In this document: positions 33,186-41,829 of the stretch, one piece after another
Layout of the letters: the number at the start of each line of letters is the position of its first letter
Position numbering within the stretch: the stretch's first letter is position 1
Source: Bacillus_BA songklensis
GTDB taxonomy: Bacteria; Bacillota; Bacilli; Bacillales; Bacillaceae_H
Length of the DNA stretch: 64,000 nucleotides
Direction of reading: 5' to 3'
Assembly (NCBI RefSeq): GCF_042649685.1
Contig: NZ_JBHRZT010000032.1
Location: 124,001 to 188,000, forward strand
Notes under the pieces: generated by a model
What the model was told of the DNA's origin: nothing
What the model saw: the letters and a program-made list of their open reading frames with translations, nothing else
The model's database searches: none
Position numbers and translations under genes: made by a program

Positions 33186-33790
33186 GCTCACTTCCTCATA
33201 GCCATTTTATCATGGACATGGCGAAAGGTAATTGGTTTCATTTTTCCAGAAATGTTGGTAAAGCAGTGAATAGAGAGAGGAAAAGATACTTCATAGTTTT
33301 TATCATTTTCCGAAAGAATACTCCCGCTTCAAGGAATGTGCAGGGCGTAGCCCAATGAGTAAGTGGGAGTAGTTCAAATAGGCAGGAAAAATAAAAAAAG
33401 ACGCCTAAAAAGGTGTCTTTTTTGCGTATTGAGGCGATAAACTGCACGCCACATTCGTGCATTTAGCCTCCCGGCATGTCTATCGACTTACACAATTTAG
33501 CTCATCGCTCAATAAATATACCATCAATGATTAATAAACACAAGCTATAATAAATGGAAGATCCATATCCATTTCATTCATGTAAAAGTTTAAGGACTCA
33601 ATGTGCACTCCCGCAAATTTAGTTGCGGGAGTGTTCTTTTTTAACCATACATTATTCTGTGTATTAGAGATGCGGATTGCCATTAATAGTCAAAGAAAAT
33701 CAAGCATCGCGGTAACGGTCCATCACAGAAAAAATGGATGATGATCGTCATCTGAGGCTTTTGAATCAGCCTCGCTTTTTGTTCGGGGAG
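33186..33790. other. 605-bp intergenic region with three terminators
   Basis: No supported gene. Three stem-loops with T-runs occur. 33393-33423 is AAAAAAAGACGCC/GGTGTCTTTTTT. 33605-33643 is CACTCCCGCAA/TTGCGGGAGTG then TTCTTTTTT. 33753-33780 is GAGGCT/AGCCTC then GCTTTTT. Three terminators without genes between suggest that one or more genes were deleted here. Confidence 0.6.
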
Positions 33791-33988
33791 CTACTCGCCT
33801 ATAATTTCTTTCACCCTGCCGACCTGCCCGTCCTGCAGCCTTACCTTGATGCCGTGGGGATGAAAGCTTGATTTTGTTAGAATGTCTTTTACGATTCCGC
33901 TTGTCAGTTTTCCCGTTTTTTGGTCTTGCTTCAAAACGATATTCACATGAAGACCCGAAGAAATATTTGTCCGATATTGTCCGTCCAT
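33791..33988 (-). CDS. ywbE: YwbE family protein (DUF2196)
   Basis: This 65-residue protein matches the YwbE family: GQYRTNISSGLHVNIVLKQD, GIVKDILTKSSFHPHGIKVR and LQDGQVGRVKEI. It is a small conserved KOW-like beta-barrel of unknown function. Its ATG directly follows the TAA of the upstream gene on the same strand (TAAATG), so the two are probably coupled. Confidence 0.88.
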   Translation of the reverse strand: MDGQYRTNISSGLHVNIVLKQDQKTGKLTSGIVKDILTKSSFHPHGIKVRLQDGQVGRVKEIIGE

Positions 33989-34198
33989 TTAAACACCCGT
34001 CCGTTTCCGTTGATTATTTCGTTTTTTCGTTTGCTGGCTTTTCATAGTTTGAGTCGTTTTTACAGGGGAAGCTGCACATCTTCCAGTTGATTGATTCTGC
34101 TTTTTGCTTGCGAGTTTTTGCCTGATGGCTTCTTCTAAACTCACTTTTTTTCTCTCTGAAGCTTTTGTGCCTTGCTCTTTAATTTTTAAATTAGACAT
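33989..34198 (-). CDS. Small basic hypothetical protein upstream of ywbE
   Basis: Start ATG 34198 with GGGAG eleven bases upstream. The 69-residue product is Lys/Gln/Thr-rich (KKVSLEEAIRQKLASKKQNQ then a tail of basic residues RKRTGV), with a short amphipathic helix. It may bind RNA or DNA by charge; no family is recognised. It is adjacent to ywbE with no gap. Confidence 0.5.
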   Translation of the reverse strand: MSNLKIKEQGTKASERKKVSLEEAIRQKLASKKQNQSTGRCAASPVKTTQTMKSQQTKKRNNQRKRTGV

Positions 34199-34350
34199 AC
34201 AAATAAATCTCCCTTTTAATGATGGACATAAATATCCTTTCTGATCATTATTATAATCGAACAACAACCGATAAGAACATTTTTGGAAACCCATCAAATG
34301 ATGTTCGGGAATCAAGAAAATGAAAGTACACAGAGAATACGATAAAACCT

Positions 34351-34584
34351 TTATCCCGAATATAAGGAAATCGTGTTCACATTCAATTGTTGGATGACTT
34401 CTTCTAACGGCATTCTCTTTAATGATGCAATCTTTTTTGTCACCTCTTGTAACAGCAAAGGGGACGTTTTTACGTGTTGAAATAGTCCGGAAAAAGGCCA
34501 GGGACCGTCTGTTTCGACCAATAGTTTGTCCAGCGGAACATGATGAACAAGCGTTTCATCCCGCTCCCGGTAGCAAACAAACAT
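34351..34584 (-). pseudogene. C-terminal fragment of a TatD-family hydrolase
   Basis: The 77-codon frame reads CYRERDETLVHHVPLDKLLV, then ETDGPWPF, with a closing helix LEEVIQQLNVNTISLYSG. This is the C-terminal third of TatD metal-dependent DNases (~255 residues) and keeps only the last metal-binding Asp. The N-terminal barrel with HxH is missing. An AGGAG fortuitously precedes an ATG at 34584. It is certainly inactive as TatD. Confidence 0.78.
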
Positions 34585-34820
34585 AGAAAATCTCCTTATC
34601 ATTGTGTTTATTTTATTACCTTCCCCAAAAAAGTTGTAAACTGTTTCTACTCTTCATTGTTGAAAATCTTGCTTGCACTTGAGTGGTGGCATTTCCGCCG
34701 CCTTTACCGATAAAGGAAGAATGAACTTATATTAATATAATTTTTACATTTAAATGAAAATCAGTTTACAATTCTTCTTTATAGTTGATGATATCAAAAT
34801 TAAAGGAGGAAGATTTACAA

Positions 34821-36410
34821 GTGCGTCAATATAATCCAAAAAAATTCAAAGCATTGTTTGCATTACCCGCCATGGCTGCTGTGGCGTTAACAGCTGCAGT
34901 TACTCCCCCGATTATGGCACATCCAAGTGTTGTACAAGCCTCGGAAACAGCAGAAAAGTCTCTTCCGCTTGGAAATCCTAGCTTAGCAGAATCGAGAGAA
35001 GAAACGAAGATTGCGCCAGGTCTTACTCATACTCACATAACTCGTGGTTATCAATCAGAGAAAGATGTTTTTATAGTTGACGTTGGTTTTTTTGAGGAAA
35101 AGCAAGAAGCCCAGCTGCTCATGAAGAAATTGGAAGCCGATGGATATGATCCCCGCATGGAAATCATCCACGAGCGTGCATCCGATGATAATGAGAAAGG
35201 TCCGCTTGGATATCTTGTGCGTATTGGGTCATTTAAAGAGGAGAAGGATGCCGCAACTCAAAAAGATGAGCTTAAAGGAAAGGGTTACGATAAATCCCGT
35301 GTTGTCTATTCAGGTGGAGATGGTGGAAAAACGACAGGACCATGGGCTATAAATGTCCTTGAAATTGATCCAACTAAATTTACGGGAAAAATCACTCCTG
35401 AACTAGGGACGGAAGCAGTGCCCGGTAAAGAGAAACTGACAAGTATTGCCGCCCGCACTAAAGCCTTGGCGGCTGTAAATGGAGGATACTTCGTTATGGG
35501 ACCGAATGACGGTACCGAAGGAGATCTTGCCGGTGTTTCAATGATGAACGGCCATTTGATTAGCGAGGCTGTAAATGGAAGAACGAGCCTTATCTTATCT
35601 AATCAGAACGCAAAAATTGCTGCCGTCGAGACTCATCTCCAGGCAATTGTCTCAGATGGAGCAAAACGAGAGATAGACGGATATAACCGCAAGCCTGGTC
35701 TTATCCGCGGATGCGGCGGCATTGGCGATACAACGGATACACCTAAACATGATTTCACTTGTACCGATCCAGGAGAACTAATTGTGTTCACACCAGCTTT
35801 TGGTCAGACAACAGAGCCTGGAGAGGGAGTTGAAGTTGTCCTCAATTCTGCAAAAGAGGTAATGGAAGTGCGCGATCATCGCGGCGGAAAGATTCCGAAT
35901 GACGGTATGGTCTTATCAGGTAAAGAAGATGCTGCTGATTGGCTGCTTTCACATGCCAAGCCGGGAACAAAAATGGACATAGATAATCGTATCTTGGCTG
36001 ATGGAAAACCATTGCCGGTCGACAAGACGGTAGGCATTGTAAACGGCGGCCCGCGTTTATTGCAGCATGGCAGAGTAAATATTGATGCTGCAAATGAAGG
36101 ATTTCACTGGAACGATAATCCCGAGTTTTATTACAGATTTGGCGAGCGCCGCAATCCACGGACACTGGCGGGGGTAACCAATGATGGAAAAATCCTTTTA
36201 GTTACGATAGATGGTCACCAGCCGGGATACAGTGTAGGTGCAAACTTTGAAGAAAGTGCTCGAATCATGCAGGCACTTGGTGCTAAAGACGCGGTAAATC
36301 TGGATGGCGGTGGGTCAACAACGATGACGATTGGTTCTGAACTTATTAATCGGCCATCCGATTCAACCGGCGAACGTCCGATTGGAGATGCAATTGTTCT
36401 TTTACCTTAA
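34821..36410 (+). CDS. Secreted SPOR-domain phosphodiester glycosidase (NAGPA domain)
   Basis: I choose GTG 34821, with AAAGGAGG upstream, as start; it gives a signal peptide (basic RQYNPKKFKALFALPAMAA then VALTAAVTPPIMAHP and an Ala-type cleavage near residue 42). The 529-residue protein then has a SPOR-like repeat (~residues 80-152: VDVGFFEEKQEAQLLMKKLE and YLVRIGSFKEEKDAATQKDE) that may bind glycan. A phosphodiester-glycosidase domain (PF09992, ~215-529) follows: AVNGGYFVMGPNDG, GIVNGGPRLL, NPRTLAGVTNDGKILLVTID and AVNLDGGGSTTM. The family removes GlcNAc-1-phosphodiester caps or acts on wall teichoic-acid-like glycans. It is monocistronic, with a terminator at 36481. Confidence 0.88.
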   Translation: MRQYNPKKFKALFALPAMAAVALTAAVTPPIMAHPSVVQASETAEKSLPLGNPSLAESREETKIAPGLTHTHITRGYQSEKDVFIVDVGFFEEKQEAQLLMKKLEADGYDPRMEIIHERASDDNEKGPLGYLVRIGSFKEEKDAATQKDELKGKGYDKSRVVYSGGDGGKTTGPWAINVLEIDPTKFTGKITPELGTEAVPGKEKLTSIAARTKALAAVNGGYFVMGPNDGTEGDLAGVSMMNGHLISEAVNGRTSLILSNQNAKIAAVETHLQAIVSDGAKREIDGYNRKPGLIRGCGGIGDTTDTPKHDFTCTDPGELIVFTPAFGQTTEPGEGVEVVLNSAKEVMEVRDHRGGKIPNDGMVLSGKEDAADWLLSHAKPGTKMDIDNRILADGKPLPVDKTVGIVNGGPRLLQHGRVNIDAANEGFHWNDNPEFYYRFGERRNPRTLAGVTNDGKILLVTIDGHQPGYSVGANFEESARIMQALGAKDAVNLDGGGSTTMTIGSELINRPSDSTGERPIGDAIVLLP

Positions 36411-36480
36411 GGGACAGTACAGCGGTGGTTGCTTCCTGCTTTAACAAAGAAAGAAGAAGCACCATATAATGAGCTAAAGC

Positions 36481-36510
36481 AAAGCCCTGGATTAAACGGA
36501 ATCCAGGGCT
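36481..36510 (+). terminator. Terminator after the NAGPA-domain gene
   Basis: AAGCCCTGGATT pairs with AATCCAGGGCTT around an AAACGG loop; weak T-content follows. Confidence 0.65.
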
Positions 36511-36595
36511 TATTAATGTGCCAATATAAATAAGTCCGCGCCTGAACAGTTCCCTGTACCAGGACTTTTAGTTTGCAGGGGATTTTTTCATCAAT

Positions 36596-37417
36596 TTATA
36601 CGAAGGATGCCGTTTTCAACACAAACTTCTCCACCACTTTCGCTACTCCGTCATTCATGTTTGTGTCTGTTACGTAATCAGCCTTTGCTTTAATATCGTC
36701 CGGTGCATTGCCCATTGCAACACCAAGACCGGCAAACTCAATCATGGCAAGGTCGTTGTAGCTGTCGCCCATGGCAATGACTTCCTCGCGTTTAATGCCA
36801 AGCGTTTGAGTTAAATAATCGAGGCTTGTTCCTTTCGTCACACCTACTTCTGTGAATTCCAAGAAGAACGGTTTCGAGCGCATGACGCTTAGCTTGCCCG
36901 CTAATTCTTGTTGCAGTTTTTTTTCCACCTCTGCTAGCTTTTCAGCTTCTTTAAGCATCAACACTTTGACAACGGGTTCAGAAACGGCTTCGATAAAGCT
37001 ACCCACTTCCATAACCGGCATGCCGGTAAGATTACTTTCGATAGATGCATACGGTTCAGCTGTTTCTGTCACAATATGATCGTCTGTATACGTAAGAATC
37101 CCGACACCTTCCCGACGGCTGATGTCATATAAGCGATGAGCGGTTTCCGGAGACAAAGTGCTGCTGAAGAGCTCTTCGTTTGTTTGGCAATTGATAATTT
37201 TGGCACCGTTAAAAGACAAAATGTAGCTCCCATATTCTTCTAGACGCAAGTCTTTGGCAATGCTGCGCATTCCATAAGTAGGGCGGCCGGACGCCAATAC
37301 CACTTTAACCCCTAACTCTTGTGCATCCATCAATGCTTGTTTTGTACGCGAAGAAATCGTCAGATCGTCGCGAAGCAATGTATCATCCAAGTCTAGTACA
37401 ATCATTTTATATGTCAT
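36596..37417 (-). CDS. Cof-type HAD-IIB phosphatase
   Basis: The 273-residue HAD hydrolase has motif I MIVLDLDDTLL (nucleophile Asp), motif II ASGRP, motif III Lys in GVTKGTSLDYL and motif IV MGDSYNDLAMIEFAG. A C2B cap domain (residues ~85-190) places it with sugar-phosphate and flavin-type phosphatases such as YwpJ/YxeH/YkrA. The substrate is not predictable. It is divergent from the next HAD gene. The start ATG at 37417 lies close to an AGGGAAAAG sequence. Confidence 0.88.
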   Translation of the reverse strand: MTYKMIVLDLDDTLLRDDLTISSRTKQALMDAQELGVKVVLASGRPTYGMRSIAKDLRLEEYGSYILSFNGAKIINCQTNEELFSSTLSPETAHRLYDISRREGVGILTYTDDHIVTETAEPYASIESNLTGMPVMEVGSFIEAVSEPVVKVLMLKEAEKLAEVEKKLQQELAGKLSVMRSKPFFLEFTEVGVTKGTSLDYLTQTLGIKREEVIAMGDSYNDLAMIEFAGLGVAMGNAPDDIKAKADYVTDTNMNDGVAKVVEKFVLKTASFV

Positions 37418-37625
37418 GGTTACTTTTCCCTTCTATATGAACTTACAACTTCTTATCCTACTATAAATGAGTAAAAATGGGTACCACTATTGGTTAGAGA
37501 AAAGGAAATCTATCAAAGATATGGGATGTTCCTATTTACTTATCATCAAATTCCTTGTAATCTGTTGTTTGAATAGTAAAATTTTTAAGATAACAACTAG
37601 GAAAAGAAATGAGGGACATGCTACT

Positions 37626-38417
37626 ATGATTAAAGCGATCTTTTTTGACCTTGATGATACGCTGCTCTGGGATCAAAAGAGTGTAAAGGAAGCTTTTGCA
37701 GCAACTTGCCGAATAGCAGGACAAAAATATGACATTGATCCTGAAGTGCTTGAAGAAGCAGTTCGCAGGGAAGCGAGAGAACTATATTCCTCCTATGAAA
37801 CATATGCTTTTACACAAATGATTGGCATTAATCCATTCGAAGGATTGTGGGGAAATTTTTTAGACGATGATGACAATTTCCGAAAAATGAAAGAGATTGT
37901 TCCTGTATATCGTAAGGAAGCATGGACAAGAGGGTTGAAAGCATTAGGAATCGATGATCCTGAATTTGGCTATGAATTAGCGGAGCGCTTCCCTGTCGAG
38001 CGCCGCAATAACCCATTTGTATATGAAGAAACGTTTAAAGTGCTAGACCGCTTAAAAGGGAAGTACCAGCTCTTGCTTTTAACAAACGGATCACCAGATT
38101 TGCAAAATACGAAACTAGATATAACTCCTGAGCTCGTTCCTTATTTTGATCACATTGTTATTTCCGGGGCATTCGGCAAAGGGAAGCCAGACCCTTCCAT
38201 TTTCGAGCATGCCTTGACACGGATGTCGCTCCATAAAGATGAAGCCATCATGGTAGGCGATAACTTAATGACAGATATTCTTGGTGCATCTCGTGTTGGT
38301 ATGAAATCCGTTTGGATTAATCGCCATAACAAGGAACGAAATGAAGTAGTTCCTGATTACGAAATCAAGCATTTGGAGGAGCTTTACCCAATTCTTGACG
38401 CCCTTAATAAGAAATAG
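37626..38417 (+). CDS. HAD-IA family phosphatase
   Basis: Start ATG 37626 at MIKAIFFDLDDTLLWD; the longer frame to 37467 has no support. The 263-residue protein has the nucleophile Asp pair DLDDT, motif II LLLTNGSPDLQ, Lys in FGKGKPDPSIFEHAL and motif IV MVGDNLMTDILGASRVGM. A helical C1 cap lies at residues ~15-100. It resembles YsaA-type phosphatases of Bacillus (phosphoserine- or pyrimidine-nucleotide-like substrates), but specificity is uncertain. It is followed by a terminator. Confidence 0.86.
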   Translation: MIKAIFFDLDDTLLWDQKSVKEAFAATCRIAGQKYDIDPEVLEEAVRREARELYSSYETYAFTQMIGINPFEGLWGNFLDDDDNFRKMKEIVPVYRKEAWTRGLKALGIDDPEFGYELAERFPVERRNNPFVYEETFKVLDRLKGKYQLLLLTNGSPDLQNTKLDITPELVPYFDHIVISGAFGKGKPDPSIFEHALTRMSLHKDEAIMVGDNLMTDILGASRVGMKSVWINRHNKERNEVVPDYEIKHLEELYPILDALNKK

Positions 38418-38517
38418 GGATGGTTATAGATATAAATAGGTCAGCCCGGCTATAATACTGGATATTTTTTCTGAGCAAAGCTATTTTCGTATGAAAGGCA
38501 TAATCTCTTTGAAACAT

Positions 38518-38552
38518 AAAAAATCCCTTCTCCAAAGGAGATGGGATTTTTT
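38518..38552. terminator. Terminator after the HAD-IA gene
   Basis: AAAAAATCCCTTCTCC, AAA loop, GGAGATGGGATTTTTT: textbook stem and T-run. Confidence 0.85.
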
Positions 38553-38555
38553 ATA

Positions 38556-38760
38556 TATATATTCCACTTAATAACTCGACACATCTTCATTCAATCAAGA
38601 GGCATCACAATCGGTGATCCAGACAACTTGAATTCGCCCTCAAGGGTTCACCTAAGCGGTTGGCGCCAACCCCTCAAGGGGGGGTGCCAGCCGCTTAGGT
38701 CTAGAAAATTTGGCATGGCCGTTCTTTGGTCAGGTCGAATTTTCTAAATCGATCTATATA
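38556..38760 (-). repeat. R-element copy 6, full length, diverged
   Basis: Reverse orientation: TATATAGATCGATTTAGAA, a stem with TTCGACCTGACC/GGCCATGCCAAATTT, the hairpin CCTAAGCGGCTGGC.../GCCAACCGCTTAGG, and TTAAGTGGAATATATA at the far end. It has the same order of structures as the copy at 31873 but about 60-70% alike by eye; compensating changes keep the stems. Confidence 0.6.
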
Positions 38761-38820
38761 CAAGGGAAATGATGGCATCCAATCAAATAGTGTTTTAAAA
38801 TAGTTGTTTCTTCAAGAGAA

Positions 38821-38857
38821 AAATAACCTGCCATAAGAAAACATACGGCAGGTTATT
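38821..38857. terminator. Terminator of the ABC binding-protein gene
   Basis: AATAACCTGCC pairs with GGCAGGTTATT; located just downstream of the leftward gene at 38878. Confidence 0.75.
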
Positions 38858-38877
38858 ACAAGATGATAAAGCGGCCT

Positions 38878-39873
38878 TTATTCACCCACTATTTTGGCAT
38901 TTTTCATCATTTCTTCGGTTAAGGTTATGCCTTCTTGCTCAGCCGCTTTCTTGTTGATGACGAGCTCCAGGTTTTCAGGAAAGCCGACTGGAATATCGCT
39001 CGGCTTCTTGCCTTCTAGAATTTCAACCGCCATCTTTCCGGTTGCATATCCGAGGTCATGGTATTCAAAACCATATGAAGCAAATGTTCCGCGTTTTACC
39101 GAATCGCCCTCTCCGACAAACGTCGGGATCTTTTTCTCATTCGCTACTTTTATGACCGATTCAAGAGCAGCAACTACAGTGTTGTCCTTTGGTATGTAGA
39201 AAACGTCGGCCCGCCCTACTAATGATTCAGCTGCTTGTTTCACTTCTGAACTCGTTGACACTGTTGTTTCCACCGCTTCTAAGCCGATTTCTTTTATTAC
39301 TTTCTTTGCGTTTTCTACGTTGACAACAGAGTTTGGTTCCCCGGAGTTATAGATAATCCCCACTTTTTTGGCGTCTGGAATAAATTCTTTAATAGAGCTG
39401 ATGGTTTTCTTAATGGCCTCCGGGTGAGTGTCAGAAGTGCCGGTAACATTTCCGCCCGGCTGCTCGATGCTGTTGACAAGCTTAGCTCCAACCGGATCGG
39501 TAATGGCTGTAAACAAGATCGGAATATCCTTTGTTGATTTGACAGCAGCCTGGGCGCTCGATGTAGTGATGGCCAGAATTAAATCATTTTGGTCAGCGAC
39601 CAGGTTTTGCGCAATCATCATGTTATTGTTCATGTCACCCTGGGCATTCTGGTAATCGATCTTTAAGTTCTTTCCTTCTTCATAGCCGGCATCTTTCAAT
39701 GCAGCAATAAAGCCTTCTCTCGAAGCATCTAAAGAAGGATGCTCAACCAATTGTGTGATACCTATTTTCACGGTTTTCTTTTCTTCCTTGTTACCGCTTA
39801 CTTTACTCCCCGAACCGCAGGCAGTGAGCATGAATAATGCTCCACACAGTAACGCTAGTAAAATCTTTTTCAT
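38878..39873 (-). CDS. ABC transporter substrate-binding lipoprotein (TrpX/ABC_sub_bind family)
   Basis: The 331-residue protein begins MKKILLALLCGALFMLTACG with a lipobox Cys at ~19. It has the PF04392 pattern KIGITQLVEHPSLDASREGF, NAQGDMNNNMMIAQNLVAD, ITDPVGAKLVNSIEQPGGNV, and KVGIIYNSGEPNSVVN. Relatives bind tryptophan or other small ligands and usually precede a permease and an ATPase; here both are missing, so the gene is orphaned or served in trans. It has GAGGAGG upstream. No T-box or riboswitch was recognised in its leader. Confidence 0.85.
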   Translation of the reverse strand: MKKILLALLCGALFMLTACGSGSKVSGNKEEKKTVKIGITQLVEHPSLDASREGFIAALKDAGYEEGKNLKIDYQNAQGDMNNNMMIAQNLVADQNDLILAITTSSAQAAVKSTKDIPILFTAITDPVGAKLVNSIEQPGGNVTGTSDTHPEAIKKTISSIKEFIPDAKKVGIIYNSGEPNSVVNVENAKKVIKEIGLEAVETTVSTSSEVKQAAESLVGRADVFYIPKDNTVVAALESVIKVANEKKIPTFVGEGDSVKRGTFASYGFEYHDLGYATGKMAVEILEGKKPSDIPVGFPENLELVINKKAAEQEGITLTEEMMKNAKIVGE

Positions 39874-40194
39874 TCGGTTTCCTCCTCGGCCAGTTTGACT
39901 GTTTTTTTAGGACCGTTTTATCTCGAGCATTTGCAAATAAGTATACGAAGCCAAATGATATTATGATAGCTTCAAGAACGATCCCAATCCGTTTTATTTA
40001 GATAATTTGTAATATTTCGATAATATCATACCTAATAACCTAGAAACAATAGTAAATTGTCGATCATTCGGATTTCTTGGGTAATCATGTAGGTATTGAT
40101 TGACTTTAATTTGTTTTAAGATGAAACTTTATCCAAAATGCTGCGTTTCATAAGGTGATAACCATGTTTTCACTTTTACAAATGGAGGTCAAAA
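39874..40194. other. Divergent intergenic region, promoters only
   Basis: 321 bases between the leftward binding-protein gene and the rightward SLH gene. It is AT-rich. A TTGACTTT at ~40098 may be a -35 element for the SLH gene; no clear -10 was found. Nothing else is seen. Confidence 0.4.
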
Positions 40195-41301
40195 ATGAAG
40201 AAAATTAGTTTAGTAGTGTTATCCTTTATTTTGTTGTTAAGTCTCATTATTCCGACTTTCAATCATGTGCAAGCAGCGGTCTCATTTAAAGATGTACCAA
40301 GCCATCATTGGGCGAAAAAAGAAATTGATTATCTTGTCGATAACGGAATTATTACGGGCTATAAAGATGGCACATTTAAGCCTAATAATAACGTGACCAA
40401 TGCCCAAGTTGCATTGATGCTGGTAAGAGCTTTAAAGTTAAACACTAACGGTCGTCCTAACCCTAATCTGACAGATGTACCCTCTACTTATCATGCATAC
40501 AAAGAAATTGCTGCTGTCATTGAGGAAGGCATTTTCCCTAAAGAGAAGAAATTTAATCCTAATAGCCCAATCACCAGGGAAGCAATGGCGAGGGTATTGG
40601 CGAAGGCATTTAAACTTCAAGGAAACAGCGGCATTTATTTCACTGATGTCCCAACTTCTTATTGGGCTTATCAATACATTGTAAAGATTGCGTTAAATAA
40701 TATTACGACCGGTTATAGCGACAGTACATTCAAACCGAAAAATACTGTAACCCGTGCCCAATTTTCCGCCTTTATCGCTCGCTCATTAAATGAGGCATTT
40801 AAACCCTGTCCAGAAAATAGATCGATTACAAGCGGTTTGAAGCTTAATCCTGCTAAAACATATGTATACAATTCTTTTGATGCTTGGGGAAGCACGAAAA
40901 AGGCAACCTGGTCTTACAGCGGTACAGACAACGGGCAAGACATTTGGAATGCTGTATACGAAAGCGAACAAGGGCAATTTTCTCAAAAATATAGTTATAT
41001 TGAGAACAAAGAGGGAATGACAGTTGGATTTTACAATGCCGATTCCGGGCTGCACATTCCTTATCCTTTAACTCTTAACAAAAAGTGGAGTGTAAATCGT
41101 GAGGGTATGACAATGAACTATGCCGCTACGAGTCTAACAAAAACAATCACAACACCAGCCGGCACGTTTCATAACGTCATAGAAATTAAGAATGACGATG
41201 GATACTATTATTATTACGTTCAAGGAGCAGGCCACATCCTGACGGTGGATGCCACGAAAAAACCAGCTAAAAAGATCCTTGAATTGGTTAAGCTTCATTA
41301 A
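40195..41301 (+). CDS. S-layer-homology (SLH) protein with unknown C-terminal domain
   Basis: Signal peptide (MKKISLVVLSFILLLSLIIP, cleavage near HVQAA), then three SLH modules at residues ~26-80 (FKDVPSHHWAKKEIDYLV), ~86-140 (LTDVPSTYHAYKEIAAVI) and ~146-200 (FTDVPTSYWAYQYIVKIA). SLH triplets bind pyruvylated wall polysaccharide. Residues ~205-368 form a beta-rich domain (KTYVYNSFDAWGSTKKATWS, ending TTPAGTFHNVIEIKNDDGYY and VQGAGHILTV) that I do not recognise by name; similar domains occur in Bacillus surface proteins. AATGGAGG precedes the ATG. It is monocistronic. Confidence 0.85.
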   Translation: MKKISLVVLSFILLLSLIIPTFNHVQAAVSFKDVPSHHWAKKEIDYLVDNGIITGYKDGTFKPNNNVTNAQVALMLVRALKLNTNGRPNPNLTDVPSTYHAYKEIAAVIEEGIFPKEKKFNPNSPITREAMARVLAKAFKLQGNSGIYFTDVPTSYWAYQYIVKIALNNITTGYSDSTFKPKNTVTRAQFSAFIARSLNEAFKPCPENRSITSGLKLNPAKTYVYNSFDAWGSTKKATWSYSGTDNGQDIWNAVYESEQGQFSQKYSYIENKEGMTVGFYNADSGLHIPYPLTLNKKWSVNREGMTMNYAATSLTKTITTPAGTFHNVIEIKNDDGYYYYYVQGAGHILTVDATKKPAKKILELVKLH

Positions 41302-41312
41302 TCATAAAGACA

Positions 41313-41358
41313 GAGGGTGACTCAAATGGTATGCTTTTTCTACCTTTTAAGTCATCCT
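41313..41358. repeat. P-palindrome copy 3, diverged, with T-run
   Basis: GGGTGACTCAAATGGTA, loop TGCTTTTTC, TACCTTTTAAGTCATCC then TTTTTT. Related to the 44-bp palindromes at 31732 and 44605 and serving here as the SLH gene's terminator. An R-element starts 11 bases after it. Confidence 0.7.
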
Positions 41359-41368
41359 TTTTTAATGT

Positions 41369-41473
41369 ATAAATCCAACTTAATTTTTTAACCTCTGTCA
41401 TCCAGCCTTCTTCAATTTGCGCTTTTCTGTTCTCTCACCCTGAGCAGGCTTACAAAGGTCTTATGTGGATTCA
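41369..41473 (-). repeat. R-element copy 7: internal deletion retaining both ends
   Basis: Plus strand starts ATAAATCCA (41369) and ends TGGATTCAT (41473). In between it has TTAATTTTTTAACCTCTGTCA, GCTTTTCTGTTCTCTCA and AGGCTTACAAAGGTCTTATG, matching the outer right block of the full copy joined directly to the left end. The stem with TGACATG and the AAGCGGTCGG hairpin are missing. Both ends are kept, which defines the element boundaries. Confidence 0.75.
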
Positions 41474-41610
41474 TATATACGATCAGTCAAAAACAATCGA
41501 TGAAAAATCCGGCGCTTTGGTAACGTTTTCTCCTACAGTTGAAATTCATGAATGGAGAAAGTGAAGAAATCATTTTTTATAAAAATATTCAAAAAAATAG
41601 AATAATTGAT

Positions 41611-41712
41611 TGTGAAAAAGTTTCAATGCTGGTAGAATGGAAAAAATCAAGAAAGTTTCTTAACCACTAATATGGACGTGATACGTTTAGATGGAACCTC
41701 GTATGTCCATAT
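41611..41712 (+). promoter_or_regulatory. Candidate promoter and leader hairpin of ppc
   Basis: TTGTGA, 17 bases, TAGAAT (~41611-41639) is a plausible sigmaA promoter, giving a ~190-base leader. Inside it, ATATGGACGTGATACG (41670 on) pairs with CGTATGTCCATAT (to 41712) and is followed by CGATTTTT, which looks like an attenuator-type terminator. No known riboswitch class is recognised. Confidence 0.45.
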
Positions 41713-41829
41713 CGATTTTTATGGAATTTATTTTCCTGTTGGAATCTAGAAAAATACTAGCCAAAAGGCACATGTATTTTCTTAATAATCTTTGGAACTC
41801 TAAAATATTCTTGAAAGGCTGGGGGTACA

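Noticed and set aside
39874..40194. T-box or riboswitch controlling the TrpX-like binding protein
   Set aside because: No specifier stem, T-box sequence or aptamer core could be found in the leader.
40438..41055. Antisense frames inside the SLH gene
   Set aside because: Shadows of a gene with clear signal peptide and SLH motifs on the plus strand.
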